A stretch of DNA of 64,000 bases from Lucinisca nassula. Lineage: Eukaryota > Mollusca > Bivalvia > Lucinida > Lucinidae. The translations under genes and the position numbers were made by a program. Below are positions 23,030-31,609 of the stretch, one piece after another. The notes below the pieces were generated by a model. That model saw nothing but the letters and a program-made list of their open reading frames with translations, was not told the DNA's origin and searched no databases. Numbering within the stretch: the first letter of the stretch is position 1; each line of letters starts with the position of its first letter. The stretch lies in assembly GCA_963580285.1 (NCBI GenBank), contig OY757011.1:200091644-200155643 (forward strand), given 5' to 3'.

Positions 23030-23187
23030 CCCCCGCCCACAGGGGCTTGGAAGAAATATATGGGCTTCCATGCAGAGCTGAAACCGGCCCACACATGAGT
23101 ACTGGTAATCCGCTTAGAGGGCCCTTAGAGGATCCCTGCCCAGGCAAAGTGGTGCGAGTCGGACCATCCATGCTTAATAAACCCTAA
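23030..23187 (+). repeat. S1 repeat, left part (host of the LTR retrotransposon)
   Basis: Reads GCCCACAGGGGCTTGGAAG, GCAGAGCTGAAACC and GGACCATCCATGCTTAATAA up to CCCTAA. The next S1 words (TTGGTTTCATTGGGCG) are at 30168, beyond the retrotransposon. Confidence 0.8.
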
Positions 23188-23416
23188 TAAAGTATCTGGG
23201 TATTACCTGAATAAGATTGGTAGCGTCTTGGTCCCAAATACTTGTAGAATATTCTTCTCGGTCGTCTCTTTCTACGTTAGTCGACGTTTTTCCCGCTCGC
23301 TGTCAATCCCAGAATGCCCCAGAGCCGGATCTCTTGCTTTTGTCCAACCAATGCACGACGTCCGTAAATCGGCCTACGCTGACCGGAGACTTCGACCAAC
23401 CACTACAGTCACTACA
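23188..23416 (-). repeat. 3' LTR of the TatD retrotransposon
   Basis: 229 bp, read as identical to the 5' LTR. In the sense direction it is directly preceded by a purine-rich tract. It is flanked on the outside by CTAA, the same four bases found beyond the other LTR. Confidence 0.92.
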
Positions 23417-23430
23417 CTCCTCCCCACTTT
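23417..23430 (-). other. Polypurine tract
   Basis: In the sense direction AAAGTGGGGAGGAG lies immediately before the 3' LTR. This is the expected place and composition for the plus-strand primer of an LTR retrotransposon. Confidence 0.85.
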
Positions 23431-23616
23431 ATTTTTAAGGAGTGCAACCTGGCGTCGTCGTTGAAGCTGGAATATGCTGGTTTGGCAAAAATTCAGAAAT
23501 TTGCCCATCTGCTGGAGCACTCCATTCACCTCTCCCCCCTCCTCAATGCTGAGAAGGAAGGACCCCATTGTCGGAATATGGGAGACTCGCATTGCGCGAG
23601 GCTACCAAAACGTCTT
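23431..23616 (-). other. 3' untranslated stretch of the TatD retrotransposon
   Basis: 186 bp between the TatD ORF stop and the polypurine tract. No ORF is supported. It contains two copies of a short unit (GAGACTCGCATTGCGCGAGG near 23582 and again near 23635 on the + strand), each with an internal stem. Confidence 0.6.
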
Positions 23617-24972
23617 CTAGTTGTCGAAGTAGAGGAGACTCGCATTGCGCGAGGCTACCTCCAACACCTCTGTCCAGGCCTGACCTCTTACATCAGCAAC
23701 CAAGTTGGCAACCATTCCCAGTAGTGCTGGTGATGAATGTCTTCTCCCGCCAAGGTGGAAATATGGAGAATCAGTCTCTAGTAAGAGCTTGTCCTCTGGT
23801 ACATGTCGTAGAGCTTCTCTGCTGGCAGCACTGAAGTTCTTGACCAGTCCTGTGAATCCAAAGCGGGTGTTTGGGAATTCACCAAGCCATTTCTCCATCA
23901 ATTCCCGGCTACCTTCAAAGCAGTGAAGGTGAATCCTCTGGTCAGAAGACACCACTCCTTTCATTTGGTACAACAACTGGTAATAACCAACTCCTGTCTG
24001 GGTTCCTGGCATCCCTCTGGCATGAAGAACTAGGACGTGTGAGGGCTGAAGGTGCTTCAGTACCCTGTCCAATATCACATGCTGGAGTCCCCATGTGGAT
24101 GGATCAGATGTGTAGTCCAATCCTACCTCTCCAAAGGCCCTAACTTCCGGGTACGTCAGACATGTCTGAAAGGCTCTGAAATCTGCCTCCTTGTAAGAAG
24201 TCACATACTTCGGGTGCATTCCGATGGCGACGGCGAAACCCTGTGTCTTCAACTCTTGCACGGCTACCCGGGATGGGTATGTGCCTGGATCGCAGAACAC
24301 AGCAATTCCACCAGTCAGCTTGAAGCGGAAGTCCCTGTCTGGACGAATTGTCTTGCAGATCTCCTCCACGGAAGCGTCGGGTTTGTTCAGGTTCTTTCGG
24401 GTCCTGTCGAGGTGGAAGTGGCTATCAATTCCCTCTGGAAGACTTTCTTCCTCAATCCACATGGCGCTGATTGGGTATCTCTCTACCAGGTCCTGTCTAT
24501 CCCTGTCGTTTAAGCAGGCAACTATCACCAGAAGAACTCTCCAATGTAAAAGAACGGCCGGAGAGTTTGCAGGCACCAAAGTAAACTCCTCAGGAACGGG
24601 ATCCCCTTGAAGCTGGCACATCACAGCCATAGCTCTGGATTGCTGAATGGACGCATGGTACTGTCCCCAGCGAATCTGTCTCAGGTCGTTCACGAAATTA
24701 GTCAGCGAACTGAGGTCTGACACTGAGCCCAATATCTTGCTCTCGCAGATCTTCAGGGCGCTGATCCGTCTCCTGATGAGTTCTTCTGTCGGCTCCAGCT
24801 GGTCGTCAAAAATACCAGGCAGATGTGTAGCCGCATGCATCCTTGACACTTGTTCCTGACATCTGGCGATAGGGCAATGTTCAATCTTGTCAGAGGTACG
24901 ACTGCTGCTTCCCTGGATTCTGTTGCACATCCAGTTGCGTATTTCTAACCAATGGGTCCCCCAGTTCCCCAT
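23617..24972 (-). CDS. TatD/TATDN2-type metal-dependent nuclease ORF inside the retrotransposon
   Basis: 451 aa. Residues 181-449 match the TatD hydrolase family: H185-F-H187 (HxH), G-E282-V-G-L-D, H317 in V-L-H-A-R, H350-C-F-E-G, and E-T-D401-S-P-Y. These are the metal ligands and catalytic positions of TatD DNases, so the site looks intact. Overall order and wording are closest to animal TATDN2-like proteins. Residues 33-50 fit a C2H2-like pattern (C33-x4-C38-x7-H46-x3-H50). Residues ~50-180 are helical and not recognised. It starts 113 nt after the pol stop, in another frame that is closed by an in-frame TAG about 40 nt upstream of the ATG. Splicing, reinitiation or recoding would be needed to express it from genomic RNA. 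Env identity is unlikely: no signal peptide or membrane segment. Its role in the element is unknown; replacement of integrase is only inferred from position. Confidence 0.88.
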   Translation of the reverse strand: MGNWGTHWLEIRNWMCNRIQGSSSRTSDKIEHCPIARCQEQVSRMHAATHLPGIFDDQLEPTEELIRRRISALKICESKILGSVSDLSSLTNFVNDLRQIRWGQYHASIQQSRAMAVMCQLQGDPVPEEFTLVPANSPAVLLHWRVLLVIVACLNDRDRQDLVERYPISAMWIEEESLPEGIDSHFHLDRTRKNLNKPDASVEEICKTIRPDRDFRFKLTGGIAVFCDPGTYPSRVAVQELKTQGFAVAIGMHPKYVTSYKEADFRAFQTCLTYPEVRAFGEVGLDYTSDPSTWGLQHVILDRVLKHLQPSHVLVLHARGMPGTQTGVGYYQLLYQMKGVVSSDQRIHLHCFEGSRELMEKWLGEFPNTRFGFTGLVKNFSAASREALRHVPEDKLLLETDSPYFHLGGRRHSSPALLGMVANLVADVRGQAWTEVLEVASRNASLLYFDN

Positions 24973-25084
24973 GATCGCCGCCCCCGGCTCCTGGTACCCC
25001 AGCGTTGTGCACTACGCCCCCCGCACCAGTAGTAACCAGCGACGTCAATGGAACCGCGTCGTCAACCTCCCGGGTAAAGGTTCC

Positions 25085-27622
25085 CTAATGGCTATCAGCC
25101 CTTACGCAGTAGCTGCATCCCCCACAAGGCAAATCTGTAGGCCTCACCCCCTGAAGAAACTGGTCACAGGTCATCTCGCCACAGGGAATCCTGGATAATG
25201 CGTCAGCATTGGAATGTTTGGATCCCGCTCTATGCTTCAAAACCATGTTGTACTGTGACAGCTCTTCCATCCATCTAGCCAACTGTCCTTGCGGCTCTTT
25301 AAAACGCAATAACCATGTCAAACTCGAATGGTCAGTTCTAATTGTAAATGGCTTGCCTAGTAAGTAGTACCGGAACTGTCTGCAGAATCTTACAATCGCC
25401 AGCAGTTCTTTTCTAGTGGTACAATACCTCCTCTGTTCTTTGGTTAGAGCATAGCTACCGTATGCGATAACTTTCTCTACACCATCTTGGACCTGAAGTA
25501 GTTCGGCTCCGATTGCTTCATTTGAGGCATCAGTATCCAGGATAAAGCTATCTTGATGATTTGGAAGAGCCAGGACTGGTGGATTGACGAGGGCTTCTTT
25601 GAGTGAATCAAAGGCTTCTTGTTGCTCTTCTTTCCACCTGAACTTGTGCTTTCCAACCACACTGTATAGAGGTTCCGCTAGTTTCGAGAAGTTCTTCACA
25701 AAGCCACGGTGATAATTCGCTAATCCCATGAAACGTTCGACATCTTTAGAACAAGTTGGGACAGGCCATGATGCCACGGACTGTGTGTCCGCTGTAGTCA
25801 TAGATAACTTGTCACCGCTAACCATCCGACCAAGAAATTCGACTTCTTGTTGGAAAAAGACGCATTTCTTCGGCTTGAGTTTCAAGCCAAACTTCCGAAA
25901 CCGCTTCAATGCATCACCTAGATTGGCTAGGTGATCCTCAAAGGTTTTGCCCATGATGAGGACATCATCCAAAAACGCGAGAACTGTTTTCCAGTTCAGT
26001 CCGCGCAAAACTAAATTCATCACGCGCGCATAAGTTGCCGGCGCGTTACAGAGACCGAATCCCATTTTTACATGCTCGTATAGACCGTATCGCGTGTGAA
26101 ATGCAGTTTTGTGGCGATCTTCCGGTTTTATGTTAATTTGCCAATACGCGGAATTAGCGTCGAGCTTCGAAAACCAGACACTTCCGGCGAGCGTATCTAG
26201 ACAGTCGTCTACAAGGGGTAATGGAAAAACGTCCTTCACGGTAACTTTATTCAAATTGCGATAATCAATGCACCAACGAACTGTTCCGTCTCGTTTTCTG
26301 ATTAGAACTGGCGCGGAGGCCCATTCGGATGTGGACTCTTGAATCACACCCGCGTCTATCATTTTCTTTAAATGAGCCTCTTCCTCTCCCACAAAACATG
26401 CAGGAGTTCGACGCATTCGCTGCTTGATTGGTGCGGAGGCACCGGTGTCGATACCGTGTTCGATCTCTGTAAAGGTACCAAGGTCAAACTCATCCTTGGC
26501 AAAGACATCTCCAAACTCGTTCAACAATGCTGCTAAACAGGTTTGTTGATCTGCAGACAGATGTTGTGCAGACTCACTGAAGGTTTCCTTCAGATGGTCT
26601 GGAACTGATGTTGCATCTGCCTCCTTCTGGACTGACGCCTGTGACACTTCACAGACTTCAGCATCCGCCTCTTCCTCAAACTCCTCCTCCGGCAGGTATT
26701 CTTCCACTGGGCTGGCTCTCGCAATTTCCTTGCCTTTCCGTAGTAACTTGTACCTGTCGGAGCAATTCACAATGCAAACCACTGGGTCAGTCCCAGCAGA
26801 ACGCACTACCCTGGGGCCATAGACTTTCTCGGTTTGAGTAGGCTCAATCACATAGTCAGGCATAGACTGGTCCATCTTGCATCTAACCTGAGCTGCTGAG
26901 TTAGGAGGTATCACCATCCGCTTTGCCACGCTCACTCTTGCCACCCGTGGGGCACCGTCTTCCTTTCCCACATTCATGGTGATGTCATGGCCTTTGAACC
27001 TGAAAATCCCTCTGCCCATGTCAATAACCGCTGAACCCCTCTTCATGATGTCAACTCCGAACAACATGTCTTGTTCAATAGGGGCAACACAGATCGGTCC
27101 ATCATAGTAGCTCCCACCGATCTTCATCTTTATCGGTCCAGCCACAAACCCATCTATGGACATCTGTCTGCCCGCCGTATCCAGTCGCACATCATAGAGT
27201 TTCCCAGGTGGTACAGTCATGGACTCGTAGATCTTATCAGAGATGATAGTAACCTCCGCCGCAGAATCAACCACTGCTTCTATATTTACATCTTCTACTC
27301 GTACCGGCACGGTGAATTTTGATACGGACTTCAGCATGCAAACCTTCACCGGTGTCTTTGTTTCAGCAACAGGAACTTCAATTTTTGCAGGGTTTTTCTC
27401 CGAAGTTGCAGTCACACCACAATGCTGTGGCAAGCTTGCACTGGAATCTGAAGCAATACTGCCCTGCGACAGTGAAACATCCGTTGTTGCCTGTATCCCT
27501 GCATCTCTGCTCTCACACCCTGTTGTTTTTAAGACTGCTGGCCCTTGCTTGGGCCCTCTTCTTTCTGGGTACGGGCCATGGCCCCCTGACTCGCCCCAGT
27601 CTTGTTTAACTCTTCCTGCCAT
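25085..27622 (-). CDS. pol: Pol: aspartic protease, reverse transcriptase, RNase H (no integrase)
   Basis: 845 aa. The protease motif V-V-D-S-A is at 117-121 (catalytic D119), with a second F-G-V-D-I-M block at 188-193. An acidic linker follows (~305-335). RT spans roughly 395-600: R-R-T-P near 404, D488 in S-K-L-D-A-N, the A-F-L-D-D-V-L catalytic motif at 549-555, and the F-L-G motif at 596-598. RNase H spans ~690-810 with D696, E739, D764 and D807, so its acidic residues are complete. The protein ends 38 residues after the RNase H N-A-D-A-L motif, at an amber codon. Ty3/gypsy Pol normally continues ~300-400 residues into integrase; that part is missing. Reading past the amber codon gives 64 more codons, again without integrase motifs. 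Expected expression is by -1 frameshift from gag. Confidence 0.93.
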   Translation of the reverse strand: MAGRVKQDWGESGGHGPYPERRGPKQGPAVLKTTGCESRDAGIQATTDVSLSQGSIASDSSASLPQHCGVTATSEKNPAKIEVPVAETKTPVKVCMLKSVSKFTVPVRVEDVNIEAVVDSAAEVTIISDKIYESMTVPPGKLYDVRLDTAGRQMSIDGFVAGPIKMKIGGSYYDGPICVAPIEQDMLFGVDIMKRGSAVIDMGRGIFRFKGHDITMNVGKEDGAPRVARVSVAKRMVIPPNSAAQVRCKMDQSMPDYVIEPTQTEKVYGPRVVRSAGTDPVVCIVNCSDRYKLLRKGKEIARASPVEEYLPEEEFEEEADAEVCEVSQASVQKEADATSVPDHLKETFSESAQHLSADQQTCLAALLNEFGDVFAKDEFDLGTFTEIEHGIDTGASAPIKQRMRRTPACFVGEEEAHLKKMIDAGVIQESTSEWASAPVLIRKRDGTVRWCIDYRNLNKVTVKDVFPLPLVDDCLDTLAGSVWFSKLDANSAYWQINIKPEDRHKTAFHTRYGLYEHVKMGFGLCNAPATYARVMNLVLRGLNWKTVLAFLDDVLIMGKTFEDHLANLGDALKRFRKFGLKLKPKKCVFFQQEVEFLGRMVSGDKLSMTTADTQSVASWPVPTCSKDVERFMGLANYHRGFVKNFSKLAEPLYSVVGKHKFRWKEEQQEAFDSLKEALVNPPVLALPNHQDSFILDTDASNEAIGAELLQVQDGVEKVIAYGSYALTKEQRRYCTTRKELLAIVRFCRQFRYYLLGKPFTIRTDHSSLTWLLRFKEPQGQLARWMEELSQYNMVLKHRAGSKHSNADALSRIPCGEMTCDQFLQGVRPTDLPCGGCSYCVRADSH

Positions 27623-28605
27623 TTCTTACAATTTCTCTTCACATGTCCCTTCCTATGGCAGAAAAAGCAAACTCTCCCCTCACGCTTGGGGTCTCTTCCC
27701 TGAGCCTCACTTGTCGACTGCACAGGTGGTTGTTGGGGATGGTCACGTACCAACAACTTCTCCAAGATCTTTCTCTGTTCTGCCATTTCTGAAATGAGTG
27801 CTTTCATTTCTGACTGTTCTGCGACAGCACAGACTTCCGGCACCTCATTGTAATCCTCGGCTGTAACTCCGACATCTCTGCCTCGGCCTCGCCTCTTCTC
27901 ATAGCAGGATTCTTTTATGTGCTGGAACAAGCGGACTTGTTTCACAGCATCCTCTAGAGTTTTAGGCGCTTGCAAATTTACATTATGACCCGCTTCGCAA
28001 TCTAACATGCCCTGGCAAAATCTGTCAACAGCCATGCTTCGACAATACTCATCCGGCAAGGTGTTGAATGCTTTGGCTGCCAGTTCCTGCATGCGGTCAG
28101 CCCAATCTTCCACGGATTCATTCTTCTTCTGTATAGCTCGGTTGAACCGGGCATATACAGCCGTACTGATGTCATCATCCCCAAACCGGTCACCTAGCTT
28201 CTTCAGCATTTTCTTATAGCTGATATCTTTGTTAGTTTTCAGCAAGGACTTTAGAAACTTTGAAGCTTTCCCCTGTAAACACCATTTCAAGCAGCTCTTG
28301 CATTCCCGGGGAGTCCAGTCCATCTGTTCCGCATAGTCCTGAAACTTTTCTTCAAAGACATCCCAATCACCTTTTCCATCGAACGTCAACTTTGGGGCCG
28401 ACCGGAGGGCTGGTCTCCTCTTCTTCTTCCTAGACATGTCATCGGAAGAGTCCAACTCTGTGTCCGACTCTTCCGACGAAGTGTCTGTTTCCACCCTCTT
28501 CTGTGACTTTTTCTTTATTTTCCTCTTGGCTGGCTGGTCATCAGAGTTATCTCCCTTCTTGCTCTTCTTCATATGTTTTTTTCTGTTTTCTAACCTGTGC
28601 ATCAT
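27529..28605 (-). CDS. gag: Gag part 2: capsid-like region with CCHC zinc knuckle
   Basis: 358 aa. A Lys/Ser/Asp-rich start (1-65) continues the tail of gag part 1. Residues ~70-235 are a helical region typical of Ty3/gypsy Gag: F-D-G-K-G-D-W, the W-A-D-R-M-Q-E-L segment, and a conserved F-C-Q-G-M. A coiled helix follows (~262-288). The zinc knuckle is C313-x2-C316-x4-H321-x4-C326. It forms the nucleocapsid and binds element RNA (family knowledge). Its end overlaps pol by 94 bp in the -1 frame, with a candidate slippery heptamer inside the overlap. The first ATG lies inside the end of part 1, so separate initiation is possible but a joined Gag seems more likely. Confidence 0.88.
   Translation of the reverse strand: MMHRLENRKKHMKKSKKGDNSDDQPAKRKIKKKSQKRVETDTSSEESDTELDSSDDMSRKKKRRPALRSAPKLTFDGKGDWDVFEEKFQDYAEQMDWTPRECKSCLKWCLQGKASKFLKSLLKTNKDISYKKMLKKLGDRFGDDDISTAVYARFNRAIQKKNESVEDWADRMQELAAKAFNTLPDEYCRSMAVDRFCQGMLDCEAGHNVNLQAPKTLEDAVKQVRLFQHIKESCYEKRRGRGRDVGVTAEDYNEVPEVCAVAEQSEMKALISEMAEQRKILEKLLVRDHPQQPPVQSTSEAQGRDPKREGRVCFFCHRKGHVKRNCKKWQEELNKTGASQGAMARTQKEEGPSKGQQS
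27604..27610 (-). promoter_or_regulatory. Candidate -1 ribosomal frameshift site GTTAAAC (gag to pol)
   Basis: In the gag part 2 frame this reads G TTA AAC, fitting X-XXY-YYZ apart from the first base; GUUAAAC is used as a slippery site by some nidoviruses. It lies within the 94-bp gag/pol overlap, and the frames differ by exactly -1. The downstream sense strand is GC-rich and self-complementary, containing GGGCCATGGCCC and then GGGCCC, so a stem or pseudoknot is plausible. The pol ORF also has an ATG 12 nt upstream of the heptamer. Confidence 0.6.
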
Positions 28606-29446
28606 CTGAGTCAGATTCTGACTCCTCAGAAGAAGTGTATTTTTTCCCTTTTGCCTTGGAACTCTTCTTCCTTCTTTCTACAGGCTCCTCAGTGCAATTA
28701 TCTCCCTTCTTTCCTTTTACTTTCTTGGAAATTCTCATCGGCGACTCATCATCAGCCGAGGAGCTGTCCTCGGACTGACTACTCTTGTCACGATTCCTCC
28801 GAGACTTTCCCCTTGACAAACGCGGCTTCTCTTCGACTGATGAAATGTCACTCAGCCGAAGTTTTCGCCTTAATTCATCCTTCACCTCCTTCGCCCGGTG
28901 CAAGTTGACTGACTTTTCAGCTGAGGAACTGTCCTCAAGCTTGAGGTCTGCAGCCTTCTTTGGAGCTATCTTGGGTCTAGTTGGGACCGACAATGAAACA
29001 GGAAGTGCTCCTAAATCATCGTATCGCTCTGTTTTTGACGGCTGGGTATACCCCTTCCCAGTCCCACCAGGCCAGAGACTTCTTTCAATTTCTTTCTTAA
29101 TCTGAGTTTTCACTAACTCAGTGTCAGAGTCTATCTTACCCCCCATAGCACCTTCCCCATAAATCCTATACTCATCCTCTCCCTCCCCATAGGTAGGATT
29201 CGGCATAAAATCAAGACATGCCAGGACTTCAGGCTCCAGTTTTCTACGCAACAAGCTAGCAAGCAAGGACGCATCTACATTGCCCTGCGCCTCTCGCAAA
29301 TCAATTAGCACTTTGGCAAGCATGATGCCTACACCTGGGATCAGTTGCAACTCATTAGCATCTGCGAAATTGACCTTTATTTTGGGGACACTCGATAATC
29401 CCGTTATTATGGGGACACTCGGTAATTCTGACAGATCTTGATGCAT
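28547..29446 (-). CDS. gag: Gag part 1: helix-hairpin-helix N-terminal domain with charged tail
   Basis: 299 aa. Residues ~26-66 (N-E-L-Q-L-I-P-G-V-G then A-K-V-L-I-D-L-R-E) match the ComEA-type helix-hairpin-helix fold, a non-specific DNA-binding unit. The rest (about 100-299) is low-complexity and rich in Lys, Arg, Ser, Asp and Glu, with repeated S-S-A-E/S-S-E-E patches. It overlaps gag part 2 by 59 bp in a different frame. At the overlap lies a run of seven A (sense strand), and a one-base length change there would put both parts in one frame. It is therefore probably the N-terminal half of a single Gag, split by a homopolymer change, by slippage, or by an assembly error. It is not an obvious match to classical retroviral matrix. 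Confidence 0.8.
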   Translation of the reverse strand: MHQDLSELPSVPIITGLSSVPKIKVNFADANELQLIPGVGIMLAKVLIDLREAQGNVDASLLASLLRRKLEPEVLACLDFMPNPTYGEGEDEYRIYGEGAMGGKIDSDTELVKTQIKKEIERSLWPGGTGKGYTQPSKTERYDDLGALPVSLSVPTRPKIAPKKAADLKLEDSSSAEKSVNLHRAKEVKDELRRKLRLSDISSVEEKPRLSRGKSRRNRDKSSQSEDSSSADDESPMRISKKVKGKKGDNCTEEPVERRKKSSKAKGKKYTSSEESESDSDDAQVRKQKKTYEEEQEGR

Positions 29447-29920
29447 TTTGAATTATTTAATATTTTACAAAAGTCAGAAAATTTACCCAAAATGAAGTTG
29501 CAGGTAAATTTCAAAAGCAGATGATGGACAAACTGATTTTTGAGGCCACCAAGGTCTTGAAATTTGCGATAAATACGGTGAATGTATTACTTACCAGTTA
29601 CTGTCCCACTCCACAACTCCCAGAAAAATACCTGCACTTGTCAGAGCCCACAGCCATGTAGTCTTGTCTTGCTCTATCCACCAAGTGAATTTTCTTTTCT
29701 GGAAACTGTCTTGTTCACAGCAACAAGGGGCAGGGGGTTGACTGTTTCTTTTTTGGAGGTGTTATGAGGGCCTAGAATGCTAGACTACCTCCACCAACAC
29801 CTTGTTTTAGTAGGGCCGTCGGATGCCGACGGACCACTGACTGTCCAGGCGGGGCATTTGTGGCAATAAAATGACACAAAAAAAATGAAATTTCACAATT
29901 TCAGCGCGGAATTCGACGAA
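29447..29920 (-). other. 5' leader of the TatD retrotransposon
   Basis: About 470 bp between the primer-binding site and the first ATG of gag part 1. No long ORF. The packaging signal would be expected here, but I cannot identify one from sequence alone. Confidence 0.6.
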
Positions 29921-29931
29921 CGCTGCCACCA
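29921..29931 (-). other. Primer-binding site, complementary to tRNA-Leu 3' end
   Basis: In the sense direction the 5' LTR is followed by one base and then TGGTGGCAGCG. This is complementary to a tRNA 3' end CGCTGCCA+CCA, as found in animal tRNA-Leu (AAG/CAG type). The match is 11 nt and then breaks down. Confidence 0.8.
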
Positions 29932-29932
29932 G

Positions 29933-30161
29933 TAAAGTATCTGGGTATTACCTGAATAAGATTGGTAGCGTCTTGGTCCCAAATACTTGTAGAATATTCT
30001 TCTCGGTCGTCTCTTTCTACGTTAGTCGACGTTTTTCCCGCTCGCTGTCAATCCCAGAATGCCCCAGAGCCGGATCTCTTGCTTTTGTCCAACCAATGCA
30101 CGACGTCCGTAAATCGGCCTACGCTGACCGGAGACTTCGACCAACCACTACAGTCACTACA
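29933..30161 (-). repeat. 5' LTR of the TatD retrotransposon
   Basis: 229 bp, starting TGTAGTGACTG in the sense (minus) orientation and ending ATACTTTA. I read it as identical to the 3' LTR at 23188-23416. No clear TATA box or AATAAA signal is visible. It is followed after one base by the primer-binding site. Confidence 0.92.
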
Positions 30162-30179
30162 CTAAATTGGTTTCATTGG

Positions 30180-30795
30180 GCGCAGGGCTTGCGTAGCCTA
30201 TACTGTAGCGGAAATACTAAGACAATTCCTGGGAGACATTGCGGCTATTTGGCCTAGGTTACAACTGGTCAGACGATTTAGTGAAATCACCTCATAAATT
30301 TCAGAAATCACAGATGCTTTGGATCAGGTCTGATTAGCTTTCTAGCCAGACAGAACAGGCCTACTATCGATAAAACTTGTTTTCAGACCTTCAAGAATGT
30401 TTTAAAAAAGGTCCCCATCACTGAGAGGCTCTATTATACACACGGTAACAATCTTTTCAAGTTCTGAAAATAGAGGTCACACAAGAAAACATCACTACAT
30501 TATCAAAATACGAAATATATCTACAAATTATATCCGTCGATCCTGCAAACATTCCTCTTCACGCTCCCACAAATGTCATCCTAAGATCTTGTCAAATAGA
30601 GGCAATATTAGTCAAAGAATTTCACAAAAATAAAATTTTCTTGTCTTACACATCTGCTTGCTGATGCTTCCCGGCTCAGTGGCGATATAGCCGTTCAATC
30701 GTTGTAATCGTTGTAATCTAGGCCAAAAAGCCGCAATGTCTCTCGGGTATTTATCTTCTTAGTATTTCCGCTACAGTAACTGCTCGCAAGTAATA
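30180..30795. mobile_element. TIR (MITE-like) element in the same S1 repeat
   Basis: Inverted ends: ACTGTAGCGGAAATACTAAG (30208-30227) and its exact complement at ~30759-30778. Inner arms match as well (GAGACATTGCGGCTATTTGG against the complement of CCAAAAAGCCGCAATGTCTC). Outermost bases CTTGCG/CGCAAG suggest the true ends. About 0.6 kb, no ORF. Followed by a poly-A tract (30808-30830). Confidence 0.7.
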
Positions 30796-31609
30796 GGTGG
30801 TGCGCAAAAAAAAAAAAAAAAAAAAAAAAATGTTTATGTTGTTTGTTTAGTTAGGGGCGGGAAAACCAATATTTTAGACGGGTTTCACAATAGTATTTTA
30901 CACTGGCGGAAAAGTGTGAGTGTTTCCGGATTATGGAAATTCAAATTTGAAATTTTCTTTATATATACTGCCATATGCCCGCGCGGACATAAAAGACAAG
31001 TGTATATTACATATGGGAACAATACAGTTCCCCGACAAGACAGTTCCCCTACGCGGTTTTTGGAGACAGTTCCCCGACACATTTGAAGACAGTTCCCCGA
31101 CACTTTTGAAGACAGTTCCCCGACACTTTTGAAGACAGTTCCCCGACACTACTACTCATAGTTAAATAACCTGTGACTGATAATTATAATTGGCAATTAG
31201 TTCCCAGACACTTTTGGACGTTTCTTGCTATGGCAACCATATTTATGAGTTGCCTGAAATTTCCTCGTTGATTTCAAGACAGTTCGAATAATTATCATTA
31301 TTGTACGCATAACAGCGTTAGATATCTATTTCATATTCTTATACTTTAATGATATTTATTTCAAACACAAACGTTGAACTCATCTTCATTTTTCAAATGT
31401 TTATAAGGCCAAAACAAACTATATGTGTGGTTCCTATTACATGGTTTTCAAAAATAGGGTAGGTAGGTAGGAAAATTATTTTATTTTTTATTTTTATTTT
31501 TTGTTCTCACCTTCTATACTATGCTACACACTGCACATAATTTATATTGTTTTGCTTTTGTTGTATAATTGTACTTGAAAACATTGTATACAAATAAAAG
31601 TATAATAAA

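Larger units (their letters stand above)
23188..30161 (-). mobile_element. Full-length LTR retrotransposon with TatD-like nuclease ORF and no visible integrase
   Basis: A 6,974-bp element read on the minus strand. It is bounded by two 229-bp LTRs (23188-23416 and 29933-30161) that I read as identical, and by a 4-bp duplication CTAA (23184-23187 and 30162-30165). Order in the sense direction: 5' LTR, primer-binding site, ~0.47-kb leader, gag part 1, gag part 2, pol (protease, RT, RNase H), TatD-type ORF, polypurine tract, 3' LTR. The pol is Ty3/gypsy-like. The element sits inside an older SINE, whose left part ends at 23187 and whose sequence resumes at 30166. Identical LTRs and long ORFs indicate a recent insertion. 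No HHCC or DDE integrase motif was seen in any ORF. Confidence 0.93.

Noticed and set aside
24052..24610. ORFs on the + strand opposite the TatD gene
   Set aside because: They are shadows of the minus-strand coding sequence; the same applies to + strand ORFs across 25-29 kb.
23617..24972. Envelope-like gene in the retrotransposon
   Set aside because: Position after pol suggests env, but there is no signal peptide, furin site or membrane segment, and TatD motifs are clear.
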